This document shows positions 36,614 to 46,267 of a stretch of DNA of 64,000 nucleotides, in pieces. The translations under genes and the position numbers were made by a program. This DNA comes from Niabella sp. GTDB taxonomy: Bacteria > Bacteroidota > Bacteroidia > Chitinophagales > Chitinophagaceae. The DNA lies in NCBI GenBank assembly GCA_017744715.1, contig JAGIAT010000005.1, positions 292,463-356,462 of the forward strand, in the 5' to 3' direction. Below the pieces are notes generated by a model. It was not told the origin of the DNA and did not search any database. It saw only the letters and a program-made list of their open reading frames with translations. How positions within the stretch are numbered: position 1 is the stretch's first letter; each line of letters begins with the position of its first letter.

Positions 36614-36799
36614 ATGAAGTATTGTTTTTTAATGCTGAGCATACTGGTTTTCATGGCCTCAAGTGCTCAAAACTTTGTTACCAGATGGGTATTTCAGCAG
36701 CCTTCCAATACGATCATTTTTAACGGGCTAACCGAAGGCGAAGTGGTGTGTAACTGGACCACGTCTTCCAATCCTTTTGTTTATGGATCACATAACTAA
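36614..36799 (+). pseudogene. 5' remnant of a secreted surface protein gene
   Basis: 61 codons: a good signal peptide (MKYCFLMLSILVFMASSAQ) followed by NFVTRWVFQQPSNTIIFNGL and VVCNWTTSS, the usual opening of long Bacteroidota surface proteins of the leucine-rich/BspA-like type. The frame stops in the middle of that first domain and no downstream frame continues it; the next gene starts inside it at 36783. It has its own start and upstream AT-rich leader. The best reading is a gene cut short by deletion or recombination; a genuinely short secreted protein is the alternative. Confidence 0.55.
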
Positions 36800-37469
36800 A
36801 AAAATAGCTGATTTTGGATATGCGGTTGCGGATTCATTGCTCCCTGCTCGGCTAACTGTAAACCTGGAGCATGAACTGGATCAAATCGATGCATACAATT
36901 TCAACCGCCCTGTTAACCACTGCGGACATCTCCTTCATTGTAACAGCATCACCGAAATAGTTGCCGCTCCCTTATTGATTCAGCTTGTTAAATCGCTGTC
37001 GTCATATGCGTTGTTCCCGGTGCGGGCAATTATACTGGACAAAACAGAGAAGGAAAACTGGCAGCTTCCGTGGCATCAGGATACTAAAATAGCGGTGCAG
37101 CAGCACATCGATGTATCCGGCTATACAAACTGGTCCCTCGAAGCCGGTATCTGGCATGTACAGCCGCCGCCGGCTGTCTTGGAAGAACTGATCATCATAA
37201 GGGTACATCTTGATCCGAGCACAGAAAAAAACGGCGCTATGCACATCATACCGGGCTCCCATAAACTAGGCGTGCTCTCCAGTGAGCAAATATCAGGCGT
37301 TACTCAGAAAGGTACACAAAGAACCCTTTCTATGAAAACGCATAGTATTATGGTGATGCGGCCACTTTTGCTGCATGATTCACCTGCCAGCCAAAGCGCT
37401 AGCCGCCGGCGTGTGCTTCATCTTGAGTATGGTTTTGAACTGAACAATGGGCTTTGTTGGTACAGATAG
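36783..37469 (+). CDS. Phytanoyl-CoA dioxygenase (PhyH)-like protein
   Basis: 228 aa from ATG 36783, which lies inside the end of the truncated surface-protein frame. The fold is that of the Fe(II)/2-oxoglutarate PhyH family: LPWHQDTKIAV supplies the His and Asp ligands (H-x-D, about residue 100), IIPGSHKLGVL is the usual conserved strand, and LLLHDSPASQSASRRRVLHLEY supplies the distal His and the 2-oxoglutarate Arg. Such enzymes hydroxylate lipids, amino acids or natural products; the substrate here is not predictable. No biosynthetic neighbours are seen. Confidence 0.8.
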   Translation: MDHITKKIADFGYAVADSLLPARLTVNLEHELDQIDAYNFNRPVNHCGHLLHCNSITEIVAAPLLIQLVKSLSSYALFPVRAIILDKTEKENWQLPWHQDTKIAVQQHIDVSGYTNWSLEAGIWHVQPPPAVLEELIIIRVHLDPSTEKNGAMHIIPGSHKLGVLSSEQISGVTQKGTQRTLSMKTHSIMVMRPLLLHDSPASQSASRRRVLHLEYGFELNNGLCWYR

Positions 37470-37955
37470 CATGCTGCCGGTCGAAAGCAACTGATTACAG
37501 CTCCATCCCTTTTATGCTGGAGATTAATAACAGCATGGTTTGGACTGATTCGGTCTAATTCGTGGTAAATATGTTAGCGACTACCGGGAGGGAGGCCGGT
37601 TGAAAATAAAAGACAGGTTGTCGGTTTAAAGTTGTACCTTTAGGTAGACACTGGTATAAATACTCCATCATCTAAGGTAGGATCAGTCTTAATATCTACT
37701 ACGTAATAGTATCTATTTTCTCCTCTTATTTTTTTGCTGCGGCGTTTCTGCCTTTTCTTAACGCAAAATTATTACAACGAGCATATATGTTTCACACTTC
37801 GGAGCTTTAGCCTCCGGTGCCCAACCGTTTGCAAATGTAACCGGGCAGGCGGCAATATTGCCAGGTTTTTAGCGGTACCCTATAAAACGAAATAGAGCTT
37901 TGGCCAGTTATCCGTACTGCGAAGCCCTTATTTTTAAACCTCTTTAATCTTGCAA
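37470..37955. other. Spacer with a possible minus-strand gene fragment
   Basis: 486 bases. On minus, codons from about 37765 down to a TAA at 37640-37642 read a basic stretch followed by ENRYYYVVDIKTDPTLDDG and FIPVST. It looks like a protein C-terminus but has no start and is preceded by a stop, so it may be a fragment or chance. Nothing else is seen. Confidence 0.25.
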
Positions 37956-38414
37956 ATGAAACACTCAAGAATAGAACGCAAGGAATGGCAACAGATGGAA
38001 GACAAGATCGCGCTCATTCTTAAACAGGTCGATAAGGCCGGGTGGACCAGTTTATCAGAAAATGAACAGGATCTTGTAGCCCTGTGGACGCTGGAAAAAG
38101 AAATGCACCGTGGGGGATTCATCCATTTCTTCTGTAATGGTGGAAATGCCTGTTTGACCTATGCGAGGCGATGCTTATCAAAGATGGGCGCAAAAAAATG
38201 CCTGCAGGTCATCGTTGCTCAATTTGAGATCATCGCCTGTATCGCAAATGGCTTTTTAAATGTGCCGCCCAGGGACATCCCGGTTTATCTTTCCGATGAA
38301 GAGTTGGAACTGTTAAATTTACTGGATGTGGAGTATTGTAAACACAGCCAAGGTATTTGGGAAAAGATGCTTCCGCTCTACGAAAGCTGGAAACCTGAGG
38401 GACATCCGGATTGA
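37956..38414 (+). CDS. DMP19-like (DUF4375) protein
   Basis: 152 aa from the ATG at 37956 (the TTG two codons earlier is less likely). An all-helical soluble protein with LSENEQDLVALWTLEKEMHRGGFIHFFCN, the signature of the DMP19/DUF4375 family (L..E...v..w.le.ev.nGGf.qff.N), and a C-terminal DEELELLNLLDVEY. Family members include phage or plasmid DNA-mimic proteins, but most bacterial ones have no known role. The DNA-mimic label should not be carried over without tests. It stands alone. Confidence 0.75.
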   Translation: MKHSRIERKEWQQMEDKIALILKQVDKAGWTSLSENEQDLVALWTLEKEMHRGGFIHFFCNGGNACLTYARRCLSKMGAKKCLQVIVAQFEIIACIANGFLNVPPRDIPVYLSDEELELLNLLDVEYCKHSQGIWEKMLPLYESWKPEGHPD

Positions 38415-39362
38415 TGAATGGCCCGGGCGCATTACGGGCAAATATGTGGCAACGGCTATTCTGTGATTTGCGGTAACGCATACCGGTATCCGTTTTTTCG
38501 TGAGAACGTTTTGGCAAGCGCTGCTCCGAAGCATTGCGGGATCCGGCTCCTGGCAGGGATGTCGTTTCTTGAAATATAATGGCAGGCGGCAGGTAATAAA
38601 AGCGCACCAAATTAAAGAAAAATCATAAAGCAATTTCAATAATCGCTGCTACCTCATTTGACCCTAATTGATCGATGTATTGTTTTGTACCGCATTACAA
38701 ATCAGGCAGACCTGATTTCGCTTGTAAGCGTTGCAAAGAAAAAAATGAATCGTGGTGCCCGTTCCGGTGTACCGATTACAGTTATAATATATAGATCATT
38801 GAACGCCTTGATACTAAGCCCCGCCTGGCATCGGAGTGGTGCCGGTGAGAAACAGGGAGTTCGGTTTGGCAGATTTTTTTTTCTAAAGACTGCATGGTAG
38901 ATATATAAAAACCCATTATCTTCGTTTCAGGCTTCTTTCAAAAAACTGTTTTGAGACGCTGCTTCTAAATAACATGTAAACTTTTCAATAACCTAAAATG
39001 AAATCATGATGAATGTTTATTTCCGGTAAAATGATAATGGAATAGCTGATTGGCAATACACATAAACATAGTATTGTAATCGGATCACGAAGGCCGTATG
39101 ATGATGGCCTGGAAACTGCTGTTTATGAAAGTTGTTGGTAAATCTCGAACCTGCAGACGTTGCTGACACTTATAGGGAACATTGCCAACGCAACTTCATA
39201 ACTGCTCCATCGTTTTTAAATAGTCTGAATAGAAAAGTTGTCTGGTCATGGATACAACCGGGCATTGTTATGCAGACAACTGATCGATCTCCGAGCCTGT
39301 TCCCGGGGGAATGGTGATTCCATTGTTTTTATGATGAGAAATAAATAAGTAAATAAGCAACT
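38415..39362. other. 948-base AT-rich spacer before the island
   Basis: No supported gene; the few open frames have no family, no start context and poor composition. TATCTTCG at 38917-38924 matches the -7 box used by the tRNA genes at 58277, but no -33 element is clear. If it is used, the first island gene would have a leader of over 400 bases. This marks the left flank of the secreted-protein/RHS island. Confidence 0.35.
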
Positions 39363-40310
39363 ATGAGAAAATTAATAGCAACCGCCATACTGCTGTTTTT
39401 CGGTTTTGGAGGCAATGCACAAACGGGTGATCTGTATGAAACTTCAGTGGTATTTCCGGCCGGTTACCAGGTGGGCGATTATATTGAGTTTGTAAAAGTG
39501 GCACCGCTGGCTTCTGGGTCCTCTGGCTATTATGAAATATCGATTAGTTATACAAGAGGTAATATGGCAGCATCGGCCACACATATTGCCAGTATCTCAC
39601 ACGCAAATCCCGCTGTTTGGCGGGAAGCAGGGCGGGTAAACGCCAATAATTATATCAGTATCGGATCGTATAATTTTACGGTTGATTGTAATACGGAACC
39701 GGCCAATCCCCGCTTCCGGATAAGGGCTGTAGCTACCTACGGTTTAGCAACCGATCTTACGGTATATATCCGGATCCGTTCGGTGAATCGCAATGCAGGG
39801 TGGACTGTACTGAATCAAACAGGTAACGATGTGTCGGTAACCAAATTACTGCCCATGACCAATGACTGGACGCTGTTAACCGGTAATCCTTTTTCCAATA
39901 CAAGTGCCCAAGTTGCAATAAAAGCCACCGTAAACGGTAATGTAGGCATTGGTACAGCCAGTCCAACCGAAAAGCTTTCTGTAAATGGAAAGATCCGGGC
40001 GCAGGAGCTTAAAATAGAAGCTGCTCCCTGGCCGGATTATGTTTTCCTGCCATCTTACCGGCTGATGCCTTTAAACGAAATCGCAAGCTTTATCAAAAAA
40101 AATGGTCATTTGCCGGAGGTGCCTTCTGCCAAAGAGGTTTCGGAGCAAGGCATTGCTGTGGGCGCCAGTCAGGCGGTGTTGTTAAAAAAAATCGAAGAGC
40201 TGACACTGCACCTGATCCGGATGGAAAAGCAATTACTGATCCAGGAAAAAAAGATCGATGACCAGGCGAAAACGATCCGAACACTAAGTGTAAAACAGAA
40301 TAAACGGTAG
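39363..40310 (+). CDS. GNVGIGT-type secreted protein, paralog 1
   Basis: 315 aa. Signal peptide (LLFFGFGGNAQ, cleavage about residue 20), then a beta-rich N-terminal domain of about 170 aa not shared with the next paralogs, then the common C-terminal unit: NGNVGIGTASPTEKLSVNGKI (about 195-215), WPDYVFLPSYRLMPL, GHLPEVPSAKEV, QAVLLKKIEELTLHLI and a coiled coil to the end. The GNVGIGT...L.VNG motif is shared with phage tail-fibre-type and many Bacteroidota secreted proteins. Probable surface-exposed, oligomeric via the coiled coil. First of four tandem copies. Function unknown. Confidence 0.8.
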   Translation: MRKLIATAILLFFGFGGNAQTGDLYETSVVFPAGYQVGDYIEFVKVAPLASGSSGYYEISISYTRGNMAASATHIASISHANPAVWREAGRVNANNYISIGSYNFTVDCNTEPANPRFRIRAVATYGLATDLTVYIRIRSVNRNAGWTVLNQTGNDVSVTKLLPMTNDWTLLTGNPFSNTSAQVAIKATVNGNVGIGTASPTEKLSVNGKIRAQELKIEAAPWPDYVFLPSYRLMPLNEIASFIKKNGHLPEVPSAKEVSEQGIAVGASQAVLLKKIEELTLHLIRMEKQLLIQEKKIDDQAKTIRTLSVKQNKR

Positions 40311-40331
40311 ATCGCTATTTAAAATGTTATT

Positions 40332-41177
40332 ATGAAAAAACTTATTTTACTGAGCTGCTTTTTAGCAAAACTAAGCTTTTGCCAGGCCCAGACAACTGCA
40401 AGTGATGTAAGCCCTTTTCCGGCTGATGTTTTTACGTATGATGGTATAAGCATGTATCATTATGGACTGAAATGGGCTTCGGATAGCTGGAAAGCAGGTG
40501 GTGCCACGGCATGGTTCGGCGGCTATGCAGGAATAAAACTTTTTAGCGGTGGCGCTCCCCGGATGGTCGTTACCTCAACCGGCAATGTAGGTATCGGAAC
40601 CACCAGCCCCGGGTTTAAACTAACGGTATATGAGCCCACTGTAAATAATACCTATATGTATGTGGGAAATAGTTCGGTGCAGACCTTTATGGGGGCAGGC
40701 GGCGCTTATATGGGAATTGCCGGTACGGCTACCAATCATGATTTTGCAATTTATACCGGGCTGGCAGAAAAAATGCGCATAGCGGCCAACGGCAATGTGG
40801 GAATCGGAACCTCGGCACCCGCAGATAAACTATCCGTTAACGGACGCATTCGTGCAAAGGAAATAAGGGTTGAAACCGCTAACTGGCCGGATTATGTATT
40901 CCGGCCTTCTTACCGGCTGATGTCGTTAAGCCAGATCGAGCGCTTTATTACAACCCATGGACATTTACCGGAAGTGCCTTCTGCCAAAGAGGTTGCAGAG
41001 AAAGGTATTGAAGTAGGAGCCAACCAGGCGGTATTGCTGAAGAAGATCGAGGAGCTGACATTGCATTTGATAGAGCAGGAAAAAAGACAGGCCGCTCAGC
41101 GTAAACAAATAAATGAATTATTAAAAAGGATTGATGCATTGGAAGGCGCTTTGGATGTAAGTGCAGTAAAGCATTGA
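40332..41177 (+). CDS. GNVGIGT-type secreted protein, paralog 2
   Basis: 281 aa. Signal peptide (LSCFLAKLSFCQAQ). A different N-terminal domain from paralog 1 and two GNVGIGT units (about 85-100 and 153-167), the first with TSPGFKLTVYE and the second with SAPADKLSVNGRI. A C-terminal unit from WPDYVFRPSYRLMSL onward is almost identical to paralog 3 at DNA level (40884-41073 versus 41674-41863). Ends in a coiled coil (LLKKIEELTLHLIEQEKRQ). It starts 21 bases after paralog 1. Likely exported to the surface; function unknown. Confidence 0.8.
   Translation: MKKLILLSCFLAKLSFCQAQTTASDVSPFPADVFTYDGISMYHYGLKWASDSWKAGGATAWFGGYAGIKLFSGGAPRMVVTSTGNVGIGTTSPGFKLTVYEPTVNNTYMYVGNSSVQTFMGAGGAYMGIAGTATNHDFAIYTGLAEKMRIAANGNVGIGTSAPADKLSVNGRIRAKEIRVETANWPDYVFRPSYRLMSLSQIERFITTHGHLPEVPSAKEVAEKGIEVGANQAVLLKKIEELTLHLIEQEKRQAAQRKQINELLKRIDALEGALDVSAVKH
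40884..41073 (+). repeat. Near-identical direct repeat, copy 1
   Basis: 190 bases inside paralog 2, repeated at 41674-41863 inside paralog 3 with only about a dozen substitutions and no gap. Encodes the WPDYVF...LKKIEELTLHL C-terminal unit. Confidence 0.85.
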
Positions 41178-41235
41178 GCAATTTTTTGCTATTAGATGAA
41201 TCAATACACAGGTATAAACGAAATTTTTTAAAATC

Positions 41236-41940
41236 ATGATAAAAAACGTATGTTTCTTTATGGCCCTTCTGTTGAGTACGAAGGTCAGCAATGCTCAAAC
41301 CAATGTATTTCCGGCTTCCGGTAATGTAGGTGTTGGAACGACCACTCCTCAGGCGCTTGTGCATATAGCCGGAGCTAACCAATCCAATGTGCCGGTTGCG
41401 CCCCTTATTTTATCACGGTATTGGGGCGATAATACCAATACCCGGGCGTCGGCGCTCTTTCATTATATGGATGGTACGAATGATAAATTGGTAATTGCAG
41501 TATCCGGCCCGGCGGCATCAGAAAGTAGTCCTGCAAGTCCCGTCGATTTGCTTCGGGCAAAAATGGTCATCCAGTCGAACGGCTATATTGGAATCGGCAC
41601 AGTTAATCCTACCGAAAGGCTGGCTGTTAACGGAACGATTCGTGCGCGGGAGCTAAAAATACAGAATACGAATTGGCCGGACTATGTATTCCGGCCTTCT
41701 TACCGGCTGATGTCGTTAAGCCAGATCGAGCGCTTTATTACAACCAACGGACATTTGCCGGAAGTGCCTTCTGCCAAAGAGGTTGCTGAAAAAGGCATTG
41801 AAGTAGGCGCTAACCAGGCGATATTGCTGAAAAAAATCGAGGAGTTAACATTGCATTTGATCCAACTGGAAAAAAAGGTGACAGACCTGGAGAAGGAGAA
41901 AGAGGACATAAAATACCAGTTAAATAAAAAGCAAAAATAA
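41236..41940 (+). CDS. GNVGIGT-type secreted protein, paralog 3
   Basis: 234 aa. Signal peptide ending near SKVSNAQ. A first GNVGVGTTTPQALVHIAG unit, then a short central domain (PVDLLRAKMVIQSNG), then a second unit GYIGIGTVNPTERLAVNG and the C-terminal unit shared with paralog 2. The tail is a highly charged coiled coil (EKKVTDLEKEKEDIKYQ). It starts 58 bases after paralog 2. Same unknown role as its neighbours. Confidence 0.8.
   Translation: MIKNVCFFMALLLSTKVSNAQTNVFPASGNVGVGTTTPQALVHIAGANQSNVPVAPLILSRYWGDNTNTRASALFHYMDGTNDKLVIAVSGPAASESSPASPVDLLRAKMVIQSNGYIGIGTVNPTERLAVNGTIRARELKIQNTNWPDYVFRPSYRLMSLSQIERFITTNGHLPEVPSAKEVAEKGIEVGANQAILLKKIEELTLHLIQLEKKVTDLEKEKEDIKYQLNKKQK
41674..41863 (+). 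repeat. Near-identical direct repeat, copy 2
   Basis: Second copy of the 190-base unit at 40884-41073, in the same reading frame of paralog 3. Points to recent duplication or gene conversion within the array. Confidence 0.85.
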
Positions 41941-41945
41941 CCATT

Positions 41946-42278
41946 GTGAAAAAGCTAGGGAACCTGATGTTGCCGGCCTGTTTTAGCTTTTGCATTCAAA
42001 CCGGTATGAGGCAAAATTTTTTAGACCTGAGTACCTGGCTGCCGGGAACCGGTGGTACTGCTTTTTGCTCCGGGGTGGATGCGGTAACTGCTGGACATTC
42101 CGGATGCGGCCACCCCGGAAAAGAGGGCCTTGATCTGGCGGCGATGAATAAGTTGCTGTTGAAGAAGATTGAGGAGCTGACTTTGCATTTGATTGAGATG
42201 GGACGTCGATCAACTAAACAAGAAGCAATTAATAAAAAATTGATGACTGAGGTTGAAAAATTGAAAGCGCTGAATTAA
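41946..42278 (+). pseudogene. Degenerate fourth GNVGIGT paralog
   Basis: 110 codons from a GTG. A short hydrophobic beginning is followed by a Gly/Cys-rich middle with no family pattern, then LDLAAMNKLLLKKIEELTLHLIE, the family's C-terminal unit. In another frame the middle reads LDIPDAATPEK, close to the expected GHLPDxPSxEK, so at least one frameshift and deletions seem to have occurred. It lacks the GNVGIGT motif entirely. Probable remnant; a short functional helper is less likely. Confidence 0.6.
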
Positions 42279-42370
42279 TGAAGCAAAAAGAAAACTATCC
42301 GGAGGCCGTAATTACCAAAATAGTGCTGGGCGAAGGATATTGAAAAAGGGTTAAAATAATACTTAATATA

Positions 42371-45300
42371 ATGAGATTTAATTACAAATATATTTTCATT
42401 TTAACAGTAATAGGTTGTTTTAAATATAGCTCGGCTCAGGTATTTTCATCAACTATAGTAGCTCCGCCATCTGCGAGCACAAGTGCGTTTGCCGATAAGT
42501 TGCATAACAGCATTTCTTATCAAACCGGAACCAATTCGTTTTCTATTAATTTATTTACTGTTGATGTTGATAATTCGTTGCAGATACCGATTAGTATTGA
42601 TTATTCGGGTTCAGGAATTAAACATGGGCAATCATCGGGAGAAATAGGGGTAGGGTGGTCTTTATCGCCAAATTACCGGATAAATAGGACCATTTATTGC
42701 CGGCCTGATGAACATTATCCTAAGCCAGAAGATTCTGCTATACAGCGATATTTACACGAGAGTGATAAGCTAGAACGAGATTTGTTACTAACCCGGTTTA
42801 CAGAAGGGTTACCAACAAATGGGGGATTGCCATTGCGTCCTAACGATCAACTTATGGACGGAGAGTACGATATTTTTGACTATTCTACACCCTTGTATGC
42901 TGGGTCGTTCGTAATAGAGGACTTTGCGACAAAAAAGATTCTGTCACCCAATAATGCGCTTATTAAATTTGATTTTGCATCCAGCTCGACTACAGGAATC
43001 ACAAGTATTAAGTTAATAGATCCAAAAGGAAACCGGTTTATAAGCGGAAATGATGAAGAAACGGGACAGGATTTGCGGGAAATAAACTATTCTGCATCCT
43101 ATAGAGGCAAAGATGCAGCAAATGCATGGCCTGTCACAAAAATTGTTACACAAGGAAACAATATTGCGAAGTTTAAATACGTAACTCGAAATACTTATGA
43201 ATTAAATCTTGGTCAAAGAGCGTTGGTTGTGTCAGAAACTCCTGATTATTATTACCCAAATGATCGAATCGAAACTACCATTAATACTCTACCTGGAGGG
43301 TCGGCTGGGCTAGATAAGTCGAATTTTCTGGATTCGATAGCGTGTAGAGGAGCTGGTGTAAAGTTTTTTCGGAAATCCAATTCCCACTTGCTTGATTCGA
43401 TCTATCTATACAACATGGATGGTAAAAGAATGAAAAAGGTTGTCTTTTATAGAAACAGTGGGAGGCAATTTCTTTTTTTGGATTCAGTTGCAGTTTTTGG
43501 TGAACTGGACCTTTTGCCGCAAACTTATAAATTTGAATATCTTGGAAATAGAGAAGCTGACTACGGGCCGGATTTGTGGGGAAACTTGATGGCTTCTTCA
43601 AATAATGTTGTAAAATCATTTCCGGTTCAATTGGGCGACGATACATATTTCATTACCCATAACGCACTGGCCGGATTTGTCCTTAAGAATTTACGAAATG
43701 AGATCGGGGCTTATGTGCCTGTTGGCGATCGGTCTGCAGTGAACTCAAATCCTGAAGCCTTATCTCTTTCACGGATAACGTTTCCTACAGGAGGATCGCG
43801 CCATTTTTCATATGACCCCAATTATTTAGGTGTCGGAATTAATAAAGAGAAAGGACCGGGCATAAGAATAAGTAGTATCACAGATGTCGATGCAGCAGGT
43901 ACTGTTCAGGGGGTTAAGAAGTATACATATGGGGAGGGACGTATTATGATTAAAGCGGATCCTGGATTGTTTGCAAATGATGAAGTGGATTTGTATGCCG
44001 ATTCAAGACAGTTTCCTCATTACTTCTGCGGACGCAGAAGAATTTATTCAAATGATATTGTCATGGATAATGATCCTTTCCTGACAAGATATAACGTAGT
44101 CGGTTACTCCGAAGTGACTGAAAGTGATGGGAACGGATCTGTTAAATACTTCTTTGAATCCCGAAGGCAAATAGTTTGGAATAATGCTTTTAATGTCAAC
44201 GCAAGTTTTAATTCACGAATAAATAGCTCTGCGTCTCGTCAACACAGACCCGGATATATTTATGCATATAATTTGTGGGACAAGCCAATATTGCTTCAAA
44301 AGGATTTTTTTAATAAAAATGATAGCTTACTAAGACGGGAAAAATATGAGTATGGAATATACAAGGAAAAAGATATCCGAGGTCTCAAAGTGAGGAAATT
44401 CGCGAACTTTACAGATTCATACTCATCGGCGCTTCAGGTTCATAAGGATATAGAATCGGTGTATGATTTTGGCGAGTATTTTATTAGTAACGGCGTTCAA
44501 TTGTTGAATCGTAAATATGCTATAGACTATTCTGGTATGGACTCTATAATGAATACAGAAGACTATTTATACACAGAATATGGTCAGATTAAAGAAGTGA
44601 TTGCTACGAAAAGTAATAGCGAAAAGGAGAGTACTAAATACACCTACTCAAATTCATATACCAACATCTCGGGAGCGGATATCATTAGCAGCGATATAGC
44701 AAAAATGCAACAGGCTAATCAGATGGAGGATTATATTTTAAAAGTTACTCAAATTAAGAAAAGTGATAGCGGAACTGTTACTGATTTTACACTAGGTGCT
44801 GAGTTTAGAACCATTTTTCCGGGTAGTAATATTTTTCGCACAATTTATACCTTTTCACCAAATGCTCCGGTAAAAGATTTTATTCCGATAACCCAGGCTG
44901 GTGGGCAGATGTTAATTGATAACAGATTCGCCAAAATGAAGGAAGTGCTGAAAATTGATGGGAGGGGCAATCCCATTTATTCACTCAATAGAAATGGCAT
45001 AAAAGAAGTGTTGCTTTGGGGCTATCGCTGGCAGTATCCTATTGTTCGGGTGGTTGATAAAGATTATAATTCCTTCCTTGCCGATTATAATATAGACACA
45101 TCGCAATTTAATTCTTTAGGAGAAGATAATATCGGAATAGCTATTCAGGGGCTTAGAACTAAAATTAAGTTGTCAAATTTAATGGGTAGCACATTTACTT
45201 ATTCCTCATTGAAAGGAGTGACTTCTCGTGTGGAAGAGAACCAGATCCCAGTTTATTATGACTATGATCAAATGCAGCGATTGAAGGTTGTTCGAGATGA

Positions 45301-46267
45301 GCATAATAAGATAATTAACCAGTATGATTATAAAATAGATAAAGTGAATCAAATTATATACAAAAACGAGGAAAAAAAAGGTGAGTTTATTAAAAATGGG
45401 TGCCCATTAGGTCAGTTTGGTCAAAAAATAGTCTATTCTGTGCCGGCGTCTTCTTACATCTCTTTTATAGATCAGGTTGATGCAGATGCTCAGGCTGCTG
45501 CGGATGTAGCAGCAAACGGTCAGGACTATGCGAATACTTATGGAAAATGTTATTTTAAAAATAATGAAGTTACCAGAACGTTTAGGAGAAATAACTGCGA
45601 GTTTGGAAAAACCGGTAACGAGGTCAGCTATACTGTATCTGCGGGTACTTATACTTCTGTAAAGAGCCAGGGCGCCGCAGATACGCTTGCTTTGAATGAA
45701 ATTTCCGAGAAAGGGCAGGTTATTGCGAACGAGAATGGTACATGTGGATCATTTAGCTTTCCCGTTTATTACAATAACCGATTGGGTAAGGAATTTACGA
45801 AAAATGACTGCTCGTCCGGAGCGATTGGAAGTAGCGTTGAATATGTCGTAGCCCCCTCTAAATACAGCTCTACAATATCTCAGAATGACGCTGATAGTAA
45901 GGCATTAAATGAAATTAATTTGAATGGACAGGCTAATGCTAATTCTATTGGGCTTTGTTTACGAAAAGTGTCATTTAATAATTTCGGTTATCCAGGAACG
46001 CTAAAATCCGTTAGGTTTTATGGTTTCCGCTATTATTCGTTTACAGCTGATCAATATGGGTTTGTTGCTCCAATGTATGTGCCTGCTGGTACTTATAGAA
46101 TAGAACTGGAGGTATCACTGCCATCTCAGTCTGGACAATACTTTATGAGTTATAATACGGGAACTGAAAGAAAATGTGCACCTATTGATGGGCAGGTGGT
46201 AAGTATTGATAACGCAGAAGTGACGGGAAATTCAAACATAATAAGTATCAGCGATATATGCGAATAA
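42371..46267 (+). CDS. SpvB/TcB-like RHS-partner protein with C-terminal DUF5977-like repeats
   Basis: 1298 aa. A signal peptide ends near SSAQ (residue 22). The N-terminus has LHNSISYQTGTNSFSINLFTV, SGIKHGQSSGEIGVGWSLSPNYRI, the opening of Bacteroidota SpvB/TcB-like RHS proteins that precede a DUF6443 RHS gene. Long beta-rich body. One YD-type segment near residue 960-985 (YYDYDQMQRLKVVRDE, NQYDYK). The C-terminal third (about 1010-1210) carries three about 65-aa Cys-containing repeats (KNGC.....G..V.Y.VPA..Y.S....DAD..A........NG...AN..G.C) that fit DUF5977. A lectin-like beta domain ends it. Coding DNA is visibly AT-richer than its neighbours. It likely forms part of the RHS shell with the next protein; inferred. 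Confidence 0.8.
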   Translation: MRFNYKYIFILTVIGCFKYSSAQVFSSTIVAPPSASTSAFADKLHNSISYQTGTNSFSINLFTVDVDNSLQIPISIDYSGSGIKHGQSSGEIGVGWSLSPNYRINRTIYCRPDEHYPKPEDSAIQRYLHESDKLERDLLLTRFTEGLPTNGGLPLRPNDQLMDGEYDIFDYSTPLYAGSFVIEDFATKKILSPNNALIKFDFASSSTTGITSIKLIDPKGNRFISGNDEETGQDLREINYSASYRGKDAANAWPVTKIVTQGNNIAKFKYVTRNTYELNLGQRALVVSETPDYYYPNDRIETTINTLPGGSAGLDKSNFLDSIACRGAGVKFFRKSNSHLLDSIYLYNMDGKRMKKVVFYRNSGRQFLFLDSVAVFGELDLLPQTYKFEYLGNREADYGPDLWGNLMASSNNVVKSFPVQLGDDTYFITHNALAGFVLKNLRNEIGAYVPVGDRSAVNSNPEALSLSRITFPTGGSRHFSYDPNYLGVGINKEKGPGIRISSITDVDAAGTVQGVKKYTYGEGRIMIKADPGLFANDEVDLYADSRQFPHYFCGRRRIYSNDIVMDNDPFLTRYNVVGYSEVTESDGNGSVKYFFESRRQIVWNNAFNVNASFNSRINSSASRQHRPGYIYAYNLWDKPILLQKDFFNKNDSLLRREKYEYGIYKEKDIRGLKVRKFANFTDSYSSALQVHKDIESVYDFGEYFISNGVQLLNRKYAIDYSGMDSIMNTEDYLYTEYGQIKEVIATKSNSEKESTKYTYSNSYTNISGADIISSDIAKMQQANQMEDYILKVTQIKKSDSGTVTDFTLGAEFRTIFPGSNIFRTIYTFSPNAPVKDFIPITQAGGQMLIDNRFAKMKEVLKIDGRGNPIYSLNRNGIKEVLLWGYRWQYPIVRVVDKDYNSFLADYNIDTSQFNSLGEDNIGIAIQGLRTKIKLSNLMGSTFTYSSLKGVTSRVEENQIPVYYDYDQMQRLKVVRDEHNKIINQYDYKIDKVNQIIYKNEEKKGEFIKNGCPLGQFGQKIVYSVPASSYISFIDQVDADAQAAADVAANGQDYANTYGKCYFKNNEVTRTFRRNNCEFGKTGNEVSYTVSAGTYTSVKSQGAADTLALNEISEKGQVIANENGTCGSFSFPVYYNNRLGKEFTKNDCSSGAIGSSVEYVVAPSKYSSTISQNDADSKALNEINLNGQANANSIGLCLRKVSFNNFGYPGTLKSVRFYGFRYYSFTADQYGFVAPMYVPAGTYRIELEVSLPSQSGQYFMSYNTGTERKCAPIDGQVVSIDNAEVTGNSNIISISDICE

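Noticed and set aside
37956..38414. Anti-restriction or DNA-mimic role for the DMP19-like protein
   Set aside because: The family name comes from one member; there is no phage or plasmid context here, so no such function is claimed.
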